DNA from: Emiliania huxleyi CCMP1516
Taxonomy: Eukaryota; Haptophyta; Isochrysidales; Noelaerhabdaceae
Length of the DNA stretch: 62,795 bases
Reading direction: 5' to 3'
Assembly: GCF_000372725.1 (NCBI RefSeq)
Contig: NW_005201269.1
Coordinates: 27,280 to 90,074, forward strand
The translations under genes and the position numbers were made by a program. This document shows, piece after piece, positions 17,616-26,953 of the stretch (positions are counted from its first letter, which is position 1; each line of letters starts with the position of its first letter). The notes under the pieces are model-generated. The model searched no databases, was not told where the DNA came from, and worked only from the letters and a program-made list of their open reading frames with translations.

Positions 17616-18605
17616 ATGGCCTCCCACCGCATCGGCGCGCGCGTCGCGGGCCTGTCGCCAGCGCAGCTGTGCGCCATCATCGAGGCGCAGGCGGGCGCGA
17701 GCGACGCCGCGCTGCGCGTGGCAGAGGAGCACGCCGCGCGGCTCGTGGAGCAGCCCGAGTGGGTGCTCTCCGAGGTCCTCCTCTCGCCGGACCTCGCCCC
17801 GCACATCCTCGCCCAGCTGCCGACCAAGGAGCACGCCGCCAAGGGGACGTGCCGCGCGTGGCGCCGCGGCTGGAAGGAGACGCTGAAGAAGCGCGAGAGG
17901 CCGCGCCTGGTCGTGACCGCTGGACGCCTCATCAGCTCGAAGGAGCGGTACGACGCGTCAACGAATGAGTGGGAGGAGGAGGCTGTGGCGCCGATGCCAA
18001 CGGCACGAAGGTATGCAGGCATGGCGGGGCTCGATGGCAAGCTCTACGTGGCGGGCGGCGTGAGTGAGGCTGACGGCGCAACGGCCAACCTGGTGGAGCG
18101 GTACGACCTGACTACGAAGTCGTGGGAGGCGGTGGCGCCGATGGCAACGGCGCGATATGCTCACGCCGTCGCGGTGCTCGACGGCACGCTGTACGCTGTG
18201 GGAGGCTTCATCGACCCTGATTTCACCCTCAGCTCGGTCGAGCGGTACGATCCCGCGACGAACGCGTGGGAGGAGGTGGCGCCTGTGGAGGCGGTGAGTC
18301 ATAATCCCGGCGTGGCGGTGCTCGACGGCAAGCTGTACGCTGTTGGCGGGGAGAACGGCGACGGCTACCTCAGCTCGGTGGAGCGGTACGATCCGGCGCT
18401 GGATGCGTGGGAGGCGGTGGCGCCGATGGCAGAGGCGCGGAATAAGCTCGGCGTGGCGGTGCTCGACGGCAAGTTGTATGCTGTGGGCGGCGAATCCGAT
18501 GACGGCCTCCTCAGCTCAGTCGAGCGGTACGATCCGGCGCAGAATGCGTGGGAGACGGTGGCGACAATGGGGACGGCACGGATAGGCAGCATTGCCCTGG
18601 TGTAA
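17616..18605 (+). CDS. F-box-like kelch protein
   Basis: A complete 329-residue protein from MASHRIGARVAGLSP. Residues ~1-100 are a helical region ending in an F-box-like segment (LAPHILAQLPTKEHAAKG, CRAWRRGWKET). Five kelch blades follow (LDGKLYAVGG, SSVERYDPA, W-E-x-VAPM). F-box/kelch proteins usually present substrates to SCF ubiquitin ligases. The N-terminal 100 residues are nearly identical to those of the 34-kb paralogue, while blade number differs (five versus six). This indicates blade gain and loss by unequal exchange. The last blade closes imperfectly (GTARIGSIALV), as in the other copies. Confidence 0.9.
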   Translation: MASHRIGARVAGLSPAQLCAIIEAQAGASDAALRVAEEHAARLVEQPEWVLSEVLLSPDLAPHILAQLPTKEHAAKGTCRAWRRGWKETLKKRERPRLVVTAGRLISSKERYDASTNEWEEEAVAPMPTARRYAGMAGLDGKLYVAGGVSEADGATANLVERYDLTTKSWEAVAPMATARYAHAVAVLDGTLYAVGGFIDPDFTLSSVERYDPATNAWEEVAPVEAVSHNPGVAVLDGKLYAVGGENGDGYLSSVERYDPALDAWEAVAPMAEARNKLGVAVLDGKLYAVGGESDDGLLSSVERYDPAQNAWETVATMGTARIGSIALV

Positions 18606-18955
18606 GTCGGTTCAGCACATAGGCGCGCGGGCGGGGGGATAGGCGCGCCGGCGGGGGGGCGCTGAGTGTAGGGCTGGGGCGTGGGGGTCGGGGGTGCGAG
18701 TGACTGCGAGGCGCAGCAAGCTTTCGCTGCGCTGCTGGAGGCATACGGTACTCTGTCAAGGGCTGAGGGCGGGCGCGGCGGATGCGCGCGCGTTGATGCG
18801 CGTTGGTGCCTGTTCTTCCTTTTTGGAAAATTGACTGGCCTTTTACGTACATGCCTGGAGCGCACAGCTCGACCGCGACACTGGACGGGTCGCCGCGAGG
18901 CGAGCGGCGCCGGACTTAAGGGAGGCCGTACTGTCTGAGGTATTCTGCGAGCGAA
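18606..18955. other. Intergenic between convergent genes
   Basis: G-rich tandem GGGCGCGC(G/C)GGCGGGGGG at 18620-18660; otherwise nothing that supports a gene. Confidence 0.5.
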
Positions 18956-19792
18956 TCACCACGCCGGCTGCCCATCGCCACGCTTGGGCCCCGTCCCCGG
19001 GATGTAGGGCCGCGCCGTCGTCGCGCCCGCCGCCCGCTCGTCGCCGAGTACGCCGAGCGTCAGAAACGCCACGCGGACGCAGTTTGCCAGCACGGCGGCC
19101 CTGAGCGGCGTGCGCTGCGGGTCGGCGCCGACGAGGTCGTCCACCGAGAGGTCGCCGAGCGCGGCGCCCCCGCCCACCTTTCTCCGCACCTCCTCCACCA
19201 GGGGAGAGTACTCGTCGCGCGCGCTCGCGTCGACGCTGGCGGCGGCAAGCGGCTCCTCCCCGCCGTCCCTGCCGTCCCCGCCGTCCCCGCCGTCCCCGCC
19301 GTCCCCGCCGTCCCCGCCGTCCCCGCCGGGCGGCGCGGCTTCCCCCTCCGCCTCGAGGGTAAGGTAGACGAGGGAGAGCCAAAGCGTCCGCAGCTCCGCC
19401 TCCTCCGGCAGCAGCGGCCGGCCCGCGGTCGAGTGCTCCGCTTCGCACGCCGCGACCGCGGAGCCCAGCGCAGGCAGCGGCACCCCGAGCCGGTAGCCGC
19501 CCACAGCAGACGCGATGAAGAGCTTAAGCGTGGTGACGTCGCCGCGCGCCGCGTCCATGCAGGCACGGACAAATGTGGCCTCGACGAGCTCGGCGACCTT
19601 TGACAGGGTGAGCGGAGCCGGAGGCGGAGTGCCCTCTGCTGCCACCGCCAACCGGACAGACGGGGTGCGGAATAGCGTGGGTGAGGCGAGGCGAGTGACC
19701 GCGTCGCAGCGAGACCAGCAGCCCGAGAGCGGGGAGGAGAGGGCCGCCGAGAGGGCCGCCTGCGCAAGCAGACCAGCGGCCATTTTCCACAA
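18956..19792 (-). CDS. Conserved-looking unknown protein with N-terminal targeting segment
   Basis: 278 residues from MWKMAAGLLAQAALSAALSS (or from the Met at residue 4). The hydrophobic start followed by a Ser/Arg-rich stretch (PSVRLAVAAEG) is compatible with a bipartite plastid or mitochondrial signal. A compact helical core follows: VAELVEATFVRACMDAARGD, TTLKLFIASAVGGYRLG, and ELRTLWLSLVYLTLEAE. A Gly/Asp repeat encoded by a 9-bp tandem unit (about 19262-19325, seven GDG-type units) splits the core from a C-terminal domain ending in PYIPGTGPKRGDG. The core looks like a real folded domain; I do not recognise the family. Confidence 0.7.
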   Translation of the reverse strand: MWKMAAGLLAQAALSAALSSPLSGCWSRCDAVTRLASPTLFRTPSVRLAVAAEGTPPPAPLTLSKVAELVEATFVRACMDAARGDVTTLKLFIASAVGGYRLGVPLPALGSAVAACEAEHSTAGRPLLPEEAELRTLWLSLVYLTLEAEGEAAPPGGDGGDGGDGGDGGDGGDGRDGGEEPLAAASVDASARDEYSPLVEEVRRKVGGGAALGDLSVDDLVGADPQRTPLRAAVLANCVRVAFLTLGVLGDERAAGATTARPYIPGTGPKRGDGQPAW

Positions 19793-20194
19793 AATAAAAA
19801 ATAAATATGCAGCGAGGGAGGCGTGGAGCGAGAAGGGCGCCGCAGGCGCGAACAGGAGGTGGGGGAGAGCGCGCTAGGGAGAGCGTCTGGAGAGCGAGAG
19901 AGAAAACACTGAGGCCCGCTTCAGCCTTCACTCGGGGGTTGGAGAGAGATTTTTAAAGACGCTAGAGGGGGTTTGATACGGTTTGTGCATCATCGATTCG
20001 AGGCGAAGGGTAAGATCGTAAGAAGTAGCGCTAGCGGCTATAGATGACGCCCGGACCAGAATTGGGTTTGCAAAAGCTTTACACGACTGTCACTCTCTGG
20101 GGGCACACTTAAACGCGCGCACACACATACGGCTTTACATGCCCTCACATGCCCTTAACGTTAAGAGAGTCGCCAAGACAGAGGGCCAATTGTC
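19793..20194. other. Intergenic, 5' flank of the gene to the left
   Basis: AAAATAAAAAATAAATATG (19789-19808) lies right upstream of the minus-strand ATG and may be a core promoter. No gene seen beyond it. Confidence 0.4.
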
Positions 20195-20310
20195 GCCAAG
20201 ACCTGTCAGAGCTTGATCTCCAATCTCAGCGGCGTCGAGTCGTCTCCGGCGGCGACAATTTTGTCCCTCCCCAGGACGCACAGAGGGAGTTGGTTTGTAA
20301 AATTCTTTTC
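20195..20310 (+). repeat. Dispersed repeat R5, copy 1
   Basis: GACCTGTCAGAGCTTGATC... AATCTCAGCGGCGTCGAGTC ... CCCAGGACGC(A/G)CAGAG. The same ~95-bp sequence recurs at 21120-21215 in the same orientation with small differences and a short internal indel. An AAAATTCTTTTCTGGCGATG block (20300-20320) resembles the sequence around the F-box start. Confidence 0.75.
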
Positions 20311-21119
20311 TGGCGATGTGTCCACCCCACAACGCCGACTGTGGAGGACCCGTCGCCAGACGACGCAGGGCAGACGATGTGGGGGCGGAGCAGACGCGCA
20401 GAGGGCGAGATGAGGGAGGGAGCAGGACTTTGCGGAGATCAGCAGGAGGATGTACGAAGAGATTAGGAGCAGCAGGGACCCGAGGGACCATGTGGAAGAC
20501 GGCTAGTGCTAGTCCCCCGTCGGGAGGACGACCCCGGCTAGTCGCCGACCACACCCACAAAGAACCCTGCACAAAGATCGCACGGGCGGGGACCTGTGTT
20601 CCTTTTTACCCATCTCACAGTAGAGAGGTGTGGCTGGTTCCAATTCACTCTGACACGCTGATCTTGAAAACGCGTCCAACGGAGCTCCGTGTTGCTCCCA
20701 GCGGAGCCCCCCGCGCTTCCTGCGGCCATGGCCGATGATACTAGTATGAGAGGTCATCTGGCTACCGCGAGCGCGACTCAACTCGCCGACGTCGTCCGAT
20801 GATTGTGCCTCAAAGTCAGCCTCCGGAGGCTATCGTGGGGTCGAGCCGGCGGTAGCCGTGACATGTGGTTCCACCACCCTCGCAGGCTTTGCCTCTGACC
20901 GCCACCGTTCCCAGGCCGCTGCCTAATGGGGTGGAAAGGAAGGCTGGGCGAGCGTATAGAAGCGTGCTCGACCTCGTCGTGGCAACCTGCACGGCAGCGC
21001 TGGTAGGCGCGATGAGCGTCGTGCCACCTGACCCAAGACGGGTCGCAGGCGTCGTACCGAGCGTGTTGAGACCGTGTCCTGATGTGATCTGCACGGGTGA
21101 GTCTCGTCGGCGTCAAAGG
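20311..21119. other. Intergenic between repeat copies
   Basis: Only short frames without domains on either strand. Confidence 0.5.
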
Positions 21120-21215
21120 AGCGACGTGCGACCTGTCAGAGCTTGGTCTCCGATCTCAGCGGCGTCGAGTCGTCTCCGGCGCGCGACAAAGGTACATACC
21201 CAGGACGCGCAGAGG
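21120..21215 (+). repeat. Dispersed repeat R5, copy 2
   Basis: Second copy of the 20195-20310 repeat: GACCTGTCAGAGCTTGGTC, then the shared GGCGTCGAGTCGTCTCCGGC block, then ACCCAGGACGCGCAGAGGC. It is followed directly by the AAATAAATA element. Confidence 0.75.
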
Positions 21216-21221
21216 CAGCTC

Positions 21222-21275
21222 CAAATAAATAAATAAATAAATAAAAACGGTCAAACTCTGAGACGAGATGGGATT
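21222..21275 (+). repeat. Dispersed repeat R6 (AAATAAATA...CTCTGAGACGAG)
   Basis: Tandem AAAT units followed by AAAACGGTCAAACTCTGAG and ACGAGATGGGATT. The same unit is at 54593-54640 (+), and its AAATAAATAAATAAAACGGG half is at 21728-21752 on the minus strand. The inverted pair 21222/21752 brackets the SR-rich exon. Confidence 0.7.
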
Positions 21276-21348
21276 TAGGGACATGTGTCCCCGCCCTGCA
21301 CGATCTTGGTGTGAGGGATCTTCAATCCGTCCCCTCACCCCCTGGTCA

Positions 21349-21720
21349 CTACCCGACACTAGAAGAGCAGCAAGAGTTGGGGCTGCGGCTACGGCTGCGG
21401 CTGCGGCTACGGCTGCGGCTGCGGGAGGGGCTATGGTCGCGGGAGAGCCGCTGCGCCGCGTGGGCGCGCCTACACCGCGCTTGCTCCGCTCGCCACCTCT
21501 CGCAAAGGTCCAAAGTCATAGCCATCACCTCCTCCGGCAAGTCCTTTTCGCCTATCTCGCCGTCCCTCCATGCCTGGTAGAGCTCGTCATCATACGTAGC
21601 CATATTTTGCATCACAGCCTGCTGCACTGCGTCGTGCACAACCCCTGCCACCCTATCCCGCGCCTCAGCGTCGGAAAATTCGAGCTCGGAGTCATACCAG
21701 GAAGGAGCAAGGAGGCAGCT
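21349..21720 (-). CDS. C-terminal exon of an SR-rich protein
   Basis: A minus-strand frame of ~120 codons. It starts WYDSELEFSDAEARDRVAG and passes through a helical acidic part (AVMQNMATYDDELYQAWRDG, EVMAMTLDLCERW) into a pure Arg-Ser stretch (eight RS pairs, 21375-21425). It ends SPNSCCSSSVG. RS tails mark splicing regulators and nuclear-speckle proteins, but no RNA-binding domain is visible. An upstream exon must supply the start; an in-frame stop lies in the AAATAAATA element. Confidence 0.5.
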   Translation of the reverse strand, partial: SCLLAPSWYDSELEFSDAEARDRVAGVVHDAVQQAVMQNMATYDDELYQAWRDGEIGEKDLPEEVMAMTLDLCERWRAEQARCRRAHAAQRLSRDHSPSRSRSRSRSRSRSRSPNSCCSSSVG

Positions 21721-21752
21721 CCAGCTGCGACCCCCCGTTTTATTTATTTATT

Positions 21753-22221
21753 CCAAACGTAGCGCCAGCCAGTAGCAGTACCACATGCCTATCGGTACTA
21801 CGGCACACGAACCTGAGATTCCGACAGCACCAGCGGAGGAGCGGACCACACACACACCAAGCATGTCGTGTGCACAGAAGAGCCTCACTCTCTACAGACT
21901 GCACCGCGTACAAGCAGAGCTAGCGAGGAGAGAGACCAGAGAGCGTTCAGAAAGGACCACCGCGCACCGGCCTACAGCGGGGCAATCCGCCGTACTAGTG
22001 TAGGAAAGCCCCTGCGCTAGCGAGCGCCTGGCAGGCGCATTCTCGGAGTCGAGACGGGAGCGCCAGAGCTGCCCGCGCCGCCGACAAAGTGGAGCTCGGC
22101 GACGCACCGCCGGGCGCACTGCGCCGAGAGCGCGAGAGGCGCGCTTCCGCGGCGAGATACGGCGAGGTACAGCCGGAAACAGAGGGAGCGGGGTGCCGGT
22201 CCCGGTGCGCCTCCCTCCCTC
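21753..22221. other. Intergenic
   Basis: 3' flank of the AlkB-fusion gene and unassigned sequence. No supported gene. Confidence 0.5.
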
Positions 22222-24504
22222 TCAGCCATCGAGCTCGATCGGGTCCTGCTGCGTGCCCGGCGCGGGCGGCGCGGGCGCCACGTCCCACGCGAGCGCCTCC
22301 GCCACCGAGTGCACCGTCGGCGGCAGGCGCCACCTGTTTTGCTTTCCATCGATGCCGAGCATCGTGAAGGCGTCGGGCTTGAAGCCGGCTGTCACCGGCA
22401 CCTGGAGCGGCGCCATCAGCGCCATCAGCGCGCGCAGCACGCGCTGCAGCTCCGCGCGCTCGTCGAAGTCCCTCACGTAGACGCAGCAGACGACAGCCTC
22501 GCGCACGAGCTCGTCCGGACCTGCACCGGTCGGCGCGACCTTGGCGCTGCAGCCGAGCTCGCCCGTGGCCGTGGCGCGCGCGATCGCCGCCCACGCCGCG
22601 TCGGCAACGCCCGGCGGGAGAAACACCATCCACTTTCCGGTGGTGTAGCCCTGCCGCCGCGCAGTGTCCAGCAGGCGCTCGACACACTCCCTCTTGGCTG
22701 CCGCCGGGACGTTGGCGCCGCGGTCGATGATGTCGCTGATCTGCTGGAGGGCCGGCTGGTACGGCGCCTCCGAGAAGTCGCCGCCGCCCGAGGAGCCGGG
22801 CGTGCCAGCCGCGCGGCTGTGTACCTGCACCCACGCCACCTGTGCAGCCGGGACGAGCGACGGCTTGACAGCCTCGATCCAGCGGTGCAGCGGCTCGGTG
22901 TCGTCCCAGACGATGCGCCCTCCCGCCATGCTGCGGATGCGCTCCGCCATGGTGCGAGCCCCCCGGGAGGCCTCCCCCTCCCGCCCGCCTTGCGCACGGC
23001 TCGCGGGCACCGAGGAGGGGTCGACGAGGTAGTCGACCGCGCGAGCTGCGTCGCCGAAGGCTGCGGCCAGGGCAGCGAGCGCGTCCTCCCGCGGGAACCC
23101 CATCGCAGAGAGCGAATCCACCACAGCCGGGTCGACGCGAAACGTCGCTGCGGGCGGTGGCGCCGCCGACGGGCCGCCCTCTCCTCCGCTCGCCGCGAAG
23201 GCCCGCGACTCGTTCAACCGCTTCGCCTCCGCGCGTTTGCGGTCCGTCAGCCGCCACTGCACCGAGACGCGGTGCCCGAGGCCGAGGCGCGACTCCATCC
23301 AATCCGGCAGCGACCCGCGGGCGGTCGGCGGCGGCGGCTGCTCGCGGTAGACTGCGCGCACCCCGTGGAACGCCGCGCAGCCGGAGAAGGCGACGACGTC
23401 GCCGCTGCGCAGCCGGACGGGCTTGCAGGAGCGGCACTCGCGCCCCTTCTCGCCGCGCGCGCACGCCGCGCAGAGCCGATCGCGTAGCAGGTGCGTGTAG
23501 TGCTCTTCTGTCCTGTATCGCGACTCCTTCCCTTTGTGAGGCGCATCGTCCCAGACGACCCAATGCCCTTCGCCGCCGCCGCCGCCGCCGACGCACCACG
23601 TCTCGCGCGTCTGCCGCGCCTCGCAGCGACCCGGCTGGTCGAAGAACATGTCGCACTCGCCGAGGTTGAGCAGCACGACGCCATCAGTCCCATCCTCGTC
23701 GACGTGGCCGTGCATCCGCCCGCCCTCCTTTCGGTCGAGCACCCGGCACCAGTTGAACTGGTCGCTGCTGAGGCCGTAGAACATGCGGGCGAGTTTCGAT
23801 GGCGCGGCGCCCTCCTGCTTGAGCGGGAAGTCGTGCACGCGCAGCGAGCAGTCCAGCCCCTCCTCCGCCGCCGCAAAGATGCGAGACTGCTGCTGCCCCT
23901 CGGACTCCTCCACCGCCCACACCGCCGCCCGGACGGCGCGAAGGGCGTCGAGGCTGCGCGGCTGGGAGGAGTTGAAGAGCACCTCGAAGTTGTCGTTCGA
24001 GATGGAGTTGCCCTTTGTCAGCGACGAGGTGCGGCCCGGCTCGGCCATCGCCTTGGCCGTCCCTGGGCGGATGTTGGACTCGCCCGGTCGAATGTCGGCG
24101 CTCTTGACGACGTGCCGGCCATGCGCGCCGTCAAAGTTGCGAAAAACGACGGCGAGGACCTCGCCGCGTTTTCCGCGGAGTAAAACCTTTGCGTCCACGG
24201 CGGCGGCCTGGATGTCGATGGCCGCGCCGCCGACAATGGGGCGGGGCGGCGCCGTGGGAGGTGGCGCGGCGGGAAGCGGCGGCACGGCGGCGCCCGGCGC
24301 GGGCTTCTTGCTGACGGCACGCGGAGTTTCAGCGACGTCAGCCTGGCGCCGCTTCAGGATCTTTGTGGCAGTGGAGATGAGCCGCTTCCGCTCCACCTCC
24401 TCCTCGTATGCCTCCCAGCAGCCGTTGCAGTAGGACACCGAAGGGTTCGCAAGGTCGACTGCCAGCGAGAGAGATTGGACACCGCACTCCGCGCAGGCCG
24501 CCAT
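22222..24504 (-). CDS. AlkB-like 2OG-Fe(II) oxygenase / UBA / Bles03 (DUF1917) fusion
   Basis: One uninterrupted 760-residue frame. Residues 1-35 hold a CxxC...CxxC zinc-ribbon-like pair (CAEC, CNGC). Residues ~250-430 form an AlkB-type 2-oxoglutarate/iron oxygenase: the metal ligands are in GRMHGHVDEDG (HxD) and GCAAFHGVRAV (distal His), and the 2OG-binding Arg is in HRVSVQWRL. A four-Cys insert (CAAC...CRSC) lies just before the distal His. Residues ~455-495 are a UBA domain (VDSLSAMGFPREDALAALAA). Residues ~520-745 match the Bles03/UPF0696 family (C11orf68): GKWMVFLPPGVADAAWAAIA, GELGCSAKV, VVCCVYVRDF and GFKPDAFTMLGID. AlkB proteins demethylate nucleic acids or proteins, and UBA binds ubiquitin. 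The joint arrangement suggests a ubiquitin-linked repair or RNA-modification role (inference). The tail QDPIELDG resembles a SUMO-interaction or PIP-like end but is unproven. Confidence 0.85.
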   Translation of the reverse strand: MAACAECGVQSLSLAVDLANPSVSYCNGCWEAYEEEVERKRLISTATKILKRRQADVAETPRAVSKKPAPGAAVPPLPAAPPPTAPPRPIVGGAAIDIQAAAVDAKVLLRGKRGEVLAVVFRNFDGAHGRHVVKSADIRPGESNIRPGTAKAMAEPGRTSSLTKGNSISNDNFEVLFNSSQPRSLDALRAVRAAVWAVEESEGQQQSRIFAAAEEGLDCSLRVHDFPLKQEGAAPSKLARMFYGLSSDQFNWCRVLDRKEGGRMHGHVDEDGTDGVVLLNLGECDMFFDQPGRCEARQTRETWCVGGGGGGEGHWVVWDDAPHKGKESRYRTEEHYTHLLRDRLCAACARGEKGRECRSCKPVRLRSGDVVAFSGCAAFHGVRAVYREQPPPPTARGSLPDWMESRLGLGHRVSVQWRLTDRKRAEAKRLNESRAFAASGGEGGPSAAPPPAATFRVDPAVVDSLSAMGFPREDALAALAAAFGDAARAVDYLVDPSSVPASRAQGGREGEASRGARTMAERIRSMAGGRIVWDDTEPLHRWIEAVKPSLVPAAQVAWVQVHSRAAGTPGSSGGGDFSEAPYQPALQQISDIIDRGANVPAAAKRECVERLLDTARRQGYTTGKWMVFLPPGVADAAWAAIARATATGELGCSAKVAPTGAGPDELVREAVVCCVYVRDFDERAELQRVLRALMALMAPLQVPVTAGFKPDAFTMLGIDGKQNRWRLPPTVHSVAEALAWDVAPAPPAPGTQQDPIELDG

Positions 24505-24609
24505 TGGGCTTACCCTGGAGGTCGCTCGCGCGGCGCCTGCTCAAAAATCGACAAAAAAGCAGAATTTAAAAGCAGAAAAAAGGGGAAAAAGCCATGCCGC
24601 GGTCCGCTA
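24505..24609. promoter_or_regulatory. 5' flank of AlkB fusion gene
   Basis: A-rich tract (24541-24595, AAAAATCGACAAAAAAGCAG and further A-runs) immediately upstream of the minus-strand ATG; a promoter role is inferred only. Confidence 0.3.
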
Positions 24610-24683
24610 GGTGCGCTCCTTAGCTCCCCGGCCCTGGATGTGAGGCTGATGACTGCACTCCAAGTGCTCCAAGTGCTCCAACC
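24610..24683 (-). repeat. Dispersed repeat R3, partial copy
   Basis: GCTCCCCGGCCCTGGATGTG ... CTGCACTCCAAGTGCTCC. Fuller copies are at 35266-35404 (+), 50481-50610 (-) and 50641-50776 (+); fragments lie at 39213-39230 and 46173-46192. Confidence 0.8.
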
Positions 24684-24689
24684 AAAGCT

Positions 24690-24955
24690 ACTCGACTTGC
24701 AATCCCAAACTGTCACTCCCCTCTCTCCCGGCCGGGGTGGGGCGCGCGAGAGAGAGATTTTTAGCAATACCAAACAACTCTAACACTCACACGTCATTTG
24801 GGGCCTGGATTTTTGTGTGGCGCGCGCGGGGGCGGCGGGTGTGCGGCGGGTGTGCGGGATGTCTGTGGGACCGAGAGAGCGATGTGCTTGTGTCCGCCTT
24901 GGCCCTTGCGTTTGTTTTCATAACATCGAAGGCTAGCTCAAAAAAGCTCGGCACC
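24690..24955 (+). repeat. Dispersed repeat R4 with embedded R2
   Basis: CTGTCACTCCCCTCTCTCCC, GGCCGGGG(T/C)GGGGCGCGCG, GGCGGGTGTGCGGGATGTCT and ACATCGAAGGCTA are shared in order with 32545-32695. The two copies differ by an insertion here (24745-24815) that is itself repeat R2 (GAGAGATTTTTAGCAATACC, AAACAACTCTAACACTCAC). The nesting shows that R2 moved after R4. Confidence 0.8.
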
Positions 24956-25136
24956 CAAAAATAGATTTTTTCGTTAGTCGCTCTAGAGGGTTAGACCAGC
25001 TTCGAGACGACGACAAGAACCACGATGTCCGGCAGCTGCGGTACTCGATGATGCGCTGCCGCAGCTCAACGCCGTACTAACTCCAACAAGGGCGACCGCA
25101 CCTCCAAGCACAATGGGGTGCTAAGGGCCGCCCAGA

Positions 25137-25747
25137 ATGCCATCCGGGCGCGCTCGGTTGCAGCATCATCCTCAAAAAAAACCCGAGGTGACGCGGCACC
25201 TCAACGACACGTCCGTGACTGACATCTGCGAGCTCGGCGGTGACTTCGCCACGATGCGGGACGTGCATTACGAGGTCAAGTGCTGGAACCCTCTCATCAA
25301 GTCGACGACGTCGGGGAGAGGGGCTCGTGGGACGATGGTGGCAGTGTGGCGTCGGTGGGCCACCTCTACGGGTTTGGAAACACGCTGGACAAGGCGTTGA
25401 CGGCGGTCGTGGGGTGCAAGGAGCGTGGCCGTCAGGTGGACGGACCGCTCGACCACTCGACTGGAAAGGGATGGGTCAACGACCACGCGTATGGAGACGG
25501 CCTCCACGTGTTCGCCAAGGAAGCGGCGGGCACCAACACGGACCGGACGGTGTACGGGGCGGCGTCGGCGAGCGCCTCCTCCTTCGTCGTCCACCACACG
25601 CAGCAGATCTCCATGGCGGCGGTGGCGGGCGACGCCGAAAACATCAACAAGCAGGCGCGCAAGATGCGCACCAACTGGGTCACGAACAAGCAAACGGCGG
25701 ACGGCTTCTTGCGCTCAGCCGCAGTGGAGGGCGCCCGTACCGCCTAG
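25137..25747 (+). pseudogene. Frameshifted relic of an unidentified, possibly retroelement-linked protein
   Basis: Two overlapping + frames read as one protein. The first (25137 to ~25310) has TRHLNDTSVTDICELGG and VHYEVKCWNPLIKST. The second (~25310-25747) has VGHLYGFGNTLDKAL, GKGWVNDHAYGDGLHVFAKE, NTDRTVYGAASASASSF and HHTQQISMAAVAGDAENINK. The joint near 25310 needs a one-base shift and no splice signals are apparent. From memory, similar GHLYAFG...GWVA...Y...FFTHHAQR proteins are repeated in haptophyte genomes. I cannot name the function. Confidence 0.45.
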
Positions 25748-26089
25748 CTCCGCGGACGGGCCCCTCCACCCCTCACGTACGGATCATGTAGTCCCCACAA
25801 TCGCTGTCGTGGGATCGCTTGTCATGTGAGAGAGTGCGTTGTGTTCTTGTTTTGTTTTTGTGCGAGGGAGATTCGGTGTAAAATTCTAAAAAAAAAGCGA
25901 GAGTCGGCGTGGAGGGCGATGAACGCGCCGCGCGGGGCGCCGCCTCACCGGCCCTCGTGGCGCAGAGTGAGGCGGCGAGAACCGAGCGAGCACGTGAGCC
26001 CCGTGGCTCCAACCGGGCCCTTCCTTTTTTGAGCAGGTGTGCCGCCGCGCGAGCGACGCTCCGAGACCGAGTTAGGCTGTACGAGGTTT
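25748..26089. other. Intergenic
   Basis: TGTAAAATTCTAAAAAAAAA at 25878 recalls the ATTCTT motif upstream of other genes. No supported gene. Confidence 0.4.
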
Positions 26090-26390
26090 TCCTCTCGCAC
26101 CCCGTCTGTTTTCCTTTCCTTTTTTCTCTACAACACCCTCTCTTTTCCTCTCTCTTTTCCCGGGAAAACTCCGTGGAAATCGTCAAATTTTTGGCTCTGA
26201 GCCGAGTCTGAGGCTGGTTTGGGCCCAAAATCAGCCAAATTTTAGGCCAAATCGGCAAAATACCGGGAATTTTGCGGAGAACCCGTGTAGACCTGGAAAT
26301 TACCCGGCGACCGCCTGGGTATTTTGTCGATTCCTCAATTTTGCCTCAGATTTTGCCCCAGACCAGCTCTCAGACTCAGGGAAACTCGCG
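26090..26390 (+). repeat. Dispersed repeat R1, copy a (near full length)
   Basis: About 300 bp: begins CTCGCACCCCGTCTGTTTTC, passes CTACAACACCCTCTC, CCCGGGAAAACTCCGTGG, GGTTTGGGCCCAAAATCAGC and TTTTGCGGAGAACCCGTGT, and ends near TTTTGCCCCAGACCAGCTCT. Matches: 39085-39190 (-, partial), 46222-46600 (+), 47450-47730 (-). No coding capacity, so likely a non-autonomous transposon or element end. Confidence 0.85.
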
Positions 26391-26953
26391 AGTTTCCAGA
26401 ATGGAGCACCAAACACCCTCTGTTTTCCCTGGAAATTTCCGGAAACGCAAAGTGCTGGGGACCCTCGGTTTTCCTTTTTGTTTGCCGGAAAACCTCGTAC
26501 AGGCCAAGCTCCGAGATCGCCCGAGATAGCGCGGCGCGGCCCCGAGATCGCCCGAGATAGCGTGAGATCGCCCGACCTCGGCACTCGGCGAGGTGGATGG
26601 GTTGGGAGCGAGGGGGCGGAAGTGATCAGTGCGGTAGAGGGTCAGCTCGGGGCGCGTGAGCCGGACTTGGGGGCCGGACGGCTTTCATTTTCTCTCTGCG
26701 TTCTCGCACATGGAGTGCGAGGTATCGTATTGGTGCAGCCGGCCTAAAGGCGCATCTTCCACACTGGTAAGCGCGCCGCCTATGCACGGCCCGCATGAGG
26801 GCGCCGCGCGCCGCTCGCGGTGCCCACACCATCGGGACCGGTCCGGAGCACCCAGCGACCGGTGTCGAATCGCCAGATTCGACCGTGCTGGCCTCCTGGA
26901 GCAACGCGCTGTCGCTCGCAATGACGCGATACGCGCGCTTTTTTAGCTCCATT
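26391..26953. other. Intergenic
   Basis: Tandem CCGAGATCGCCCGAGATAGC units at 26510-26570; otherwise no gene supported. Confidence 0.5.

Noticed and set aside
25137..25747. Viral (giant-virus) insertion
   Set aside because: No capsid, polymerase or other viral hallmark nearby, and base composition does not differ from the surroundings; the relic is more simply a retroelement-linked or host repeat protein.
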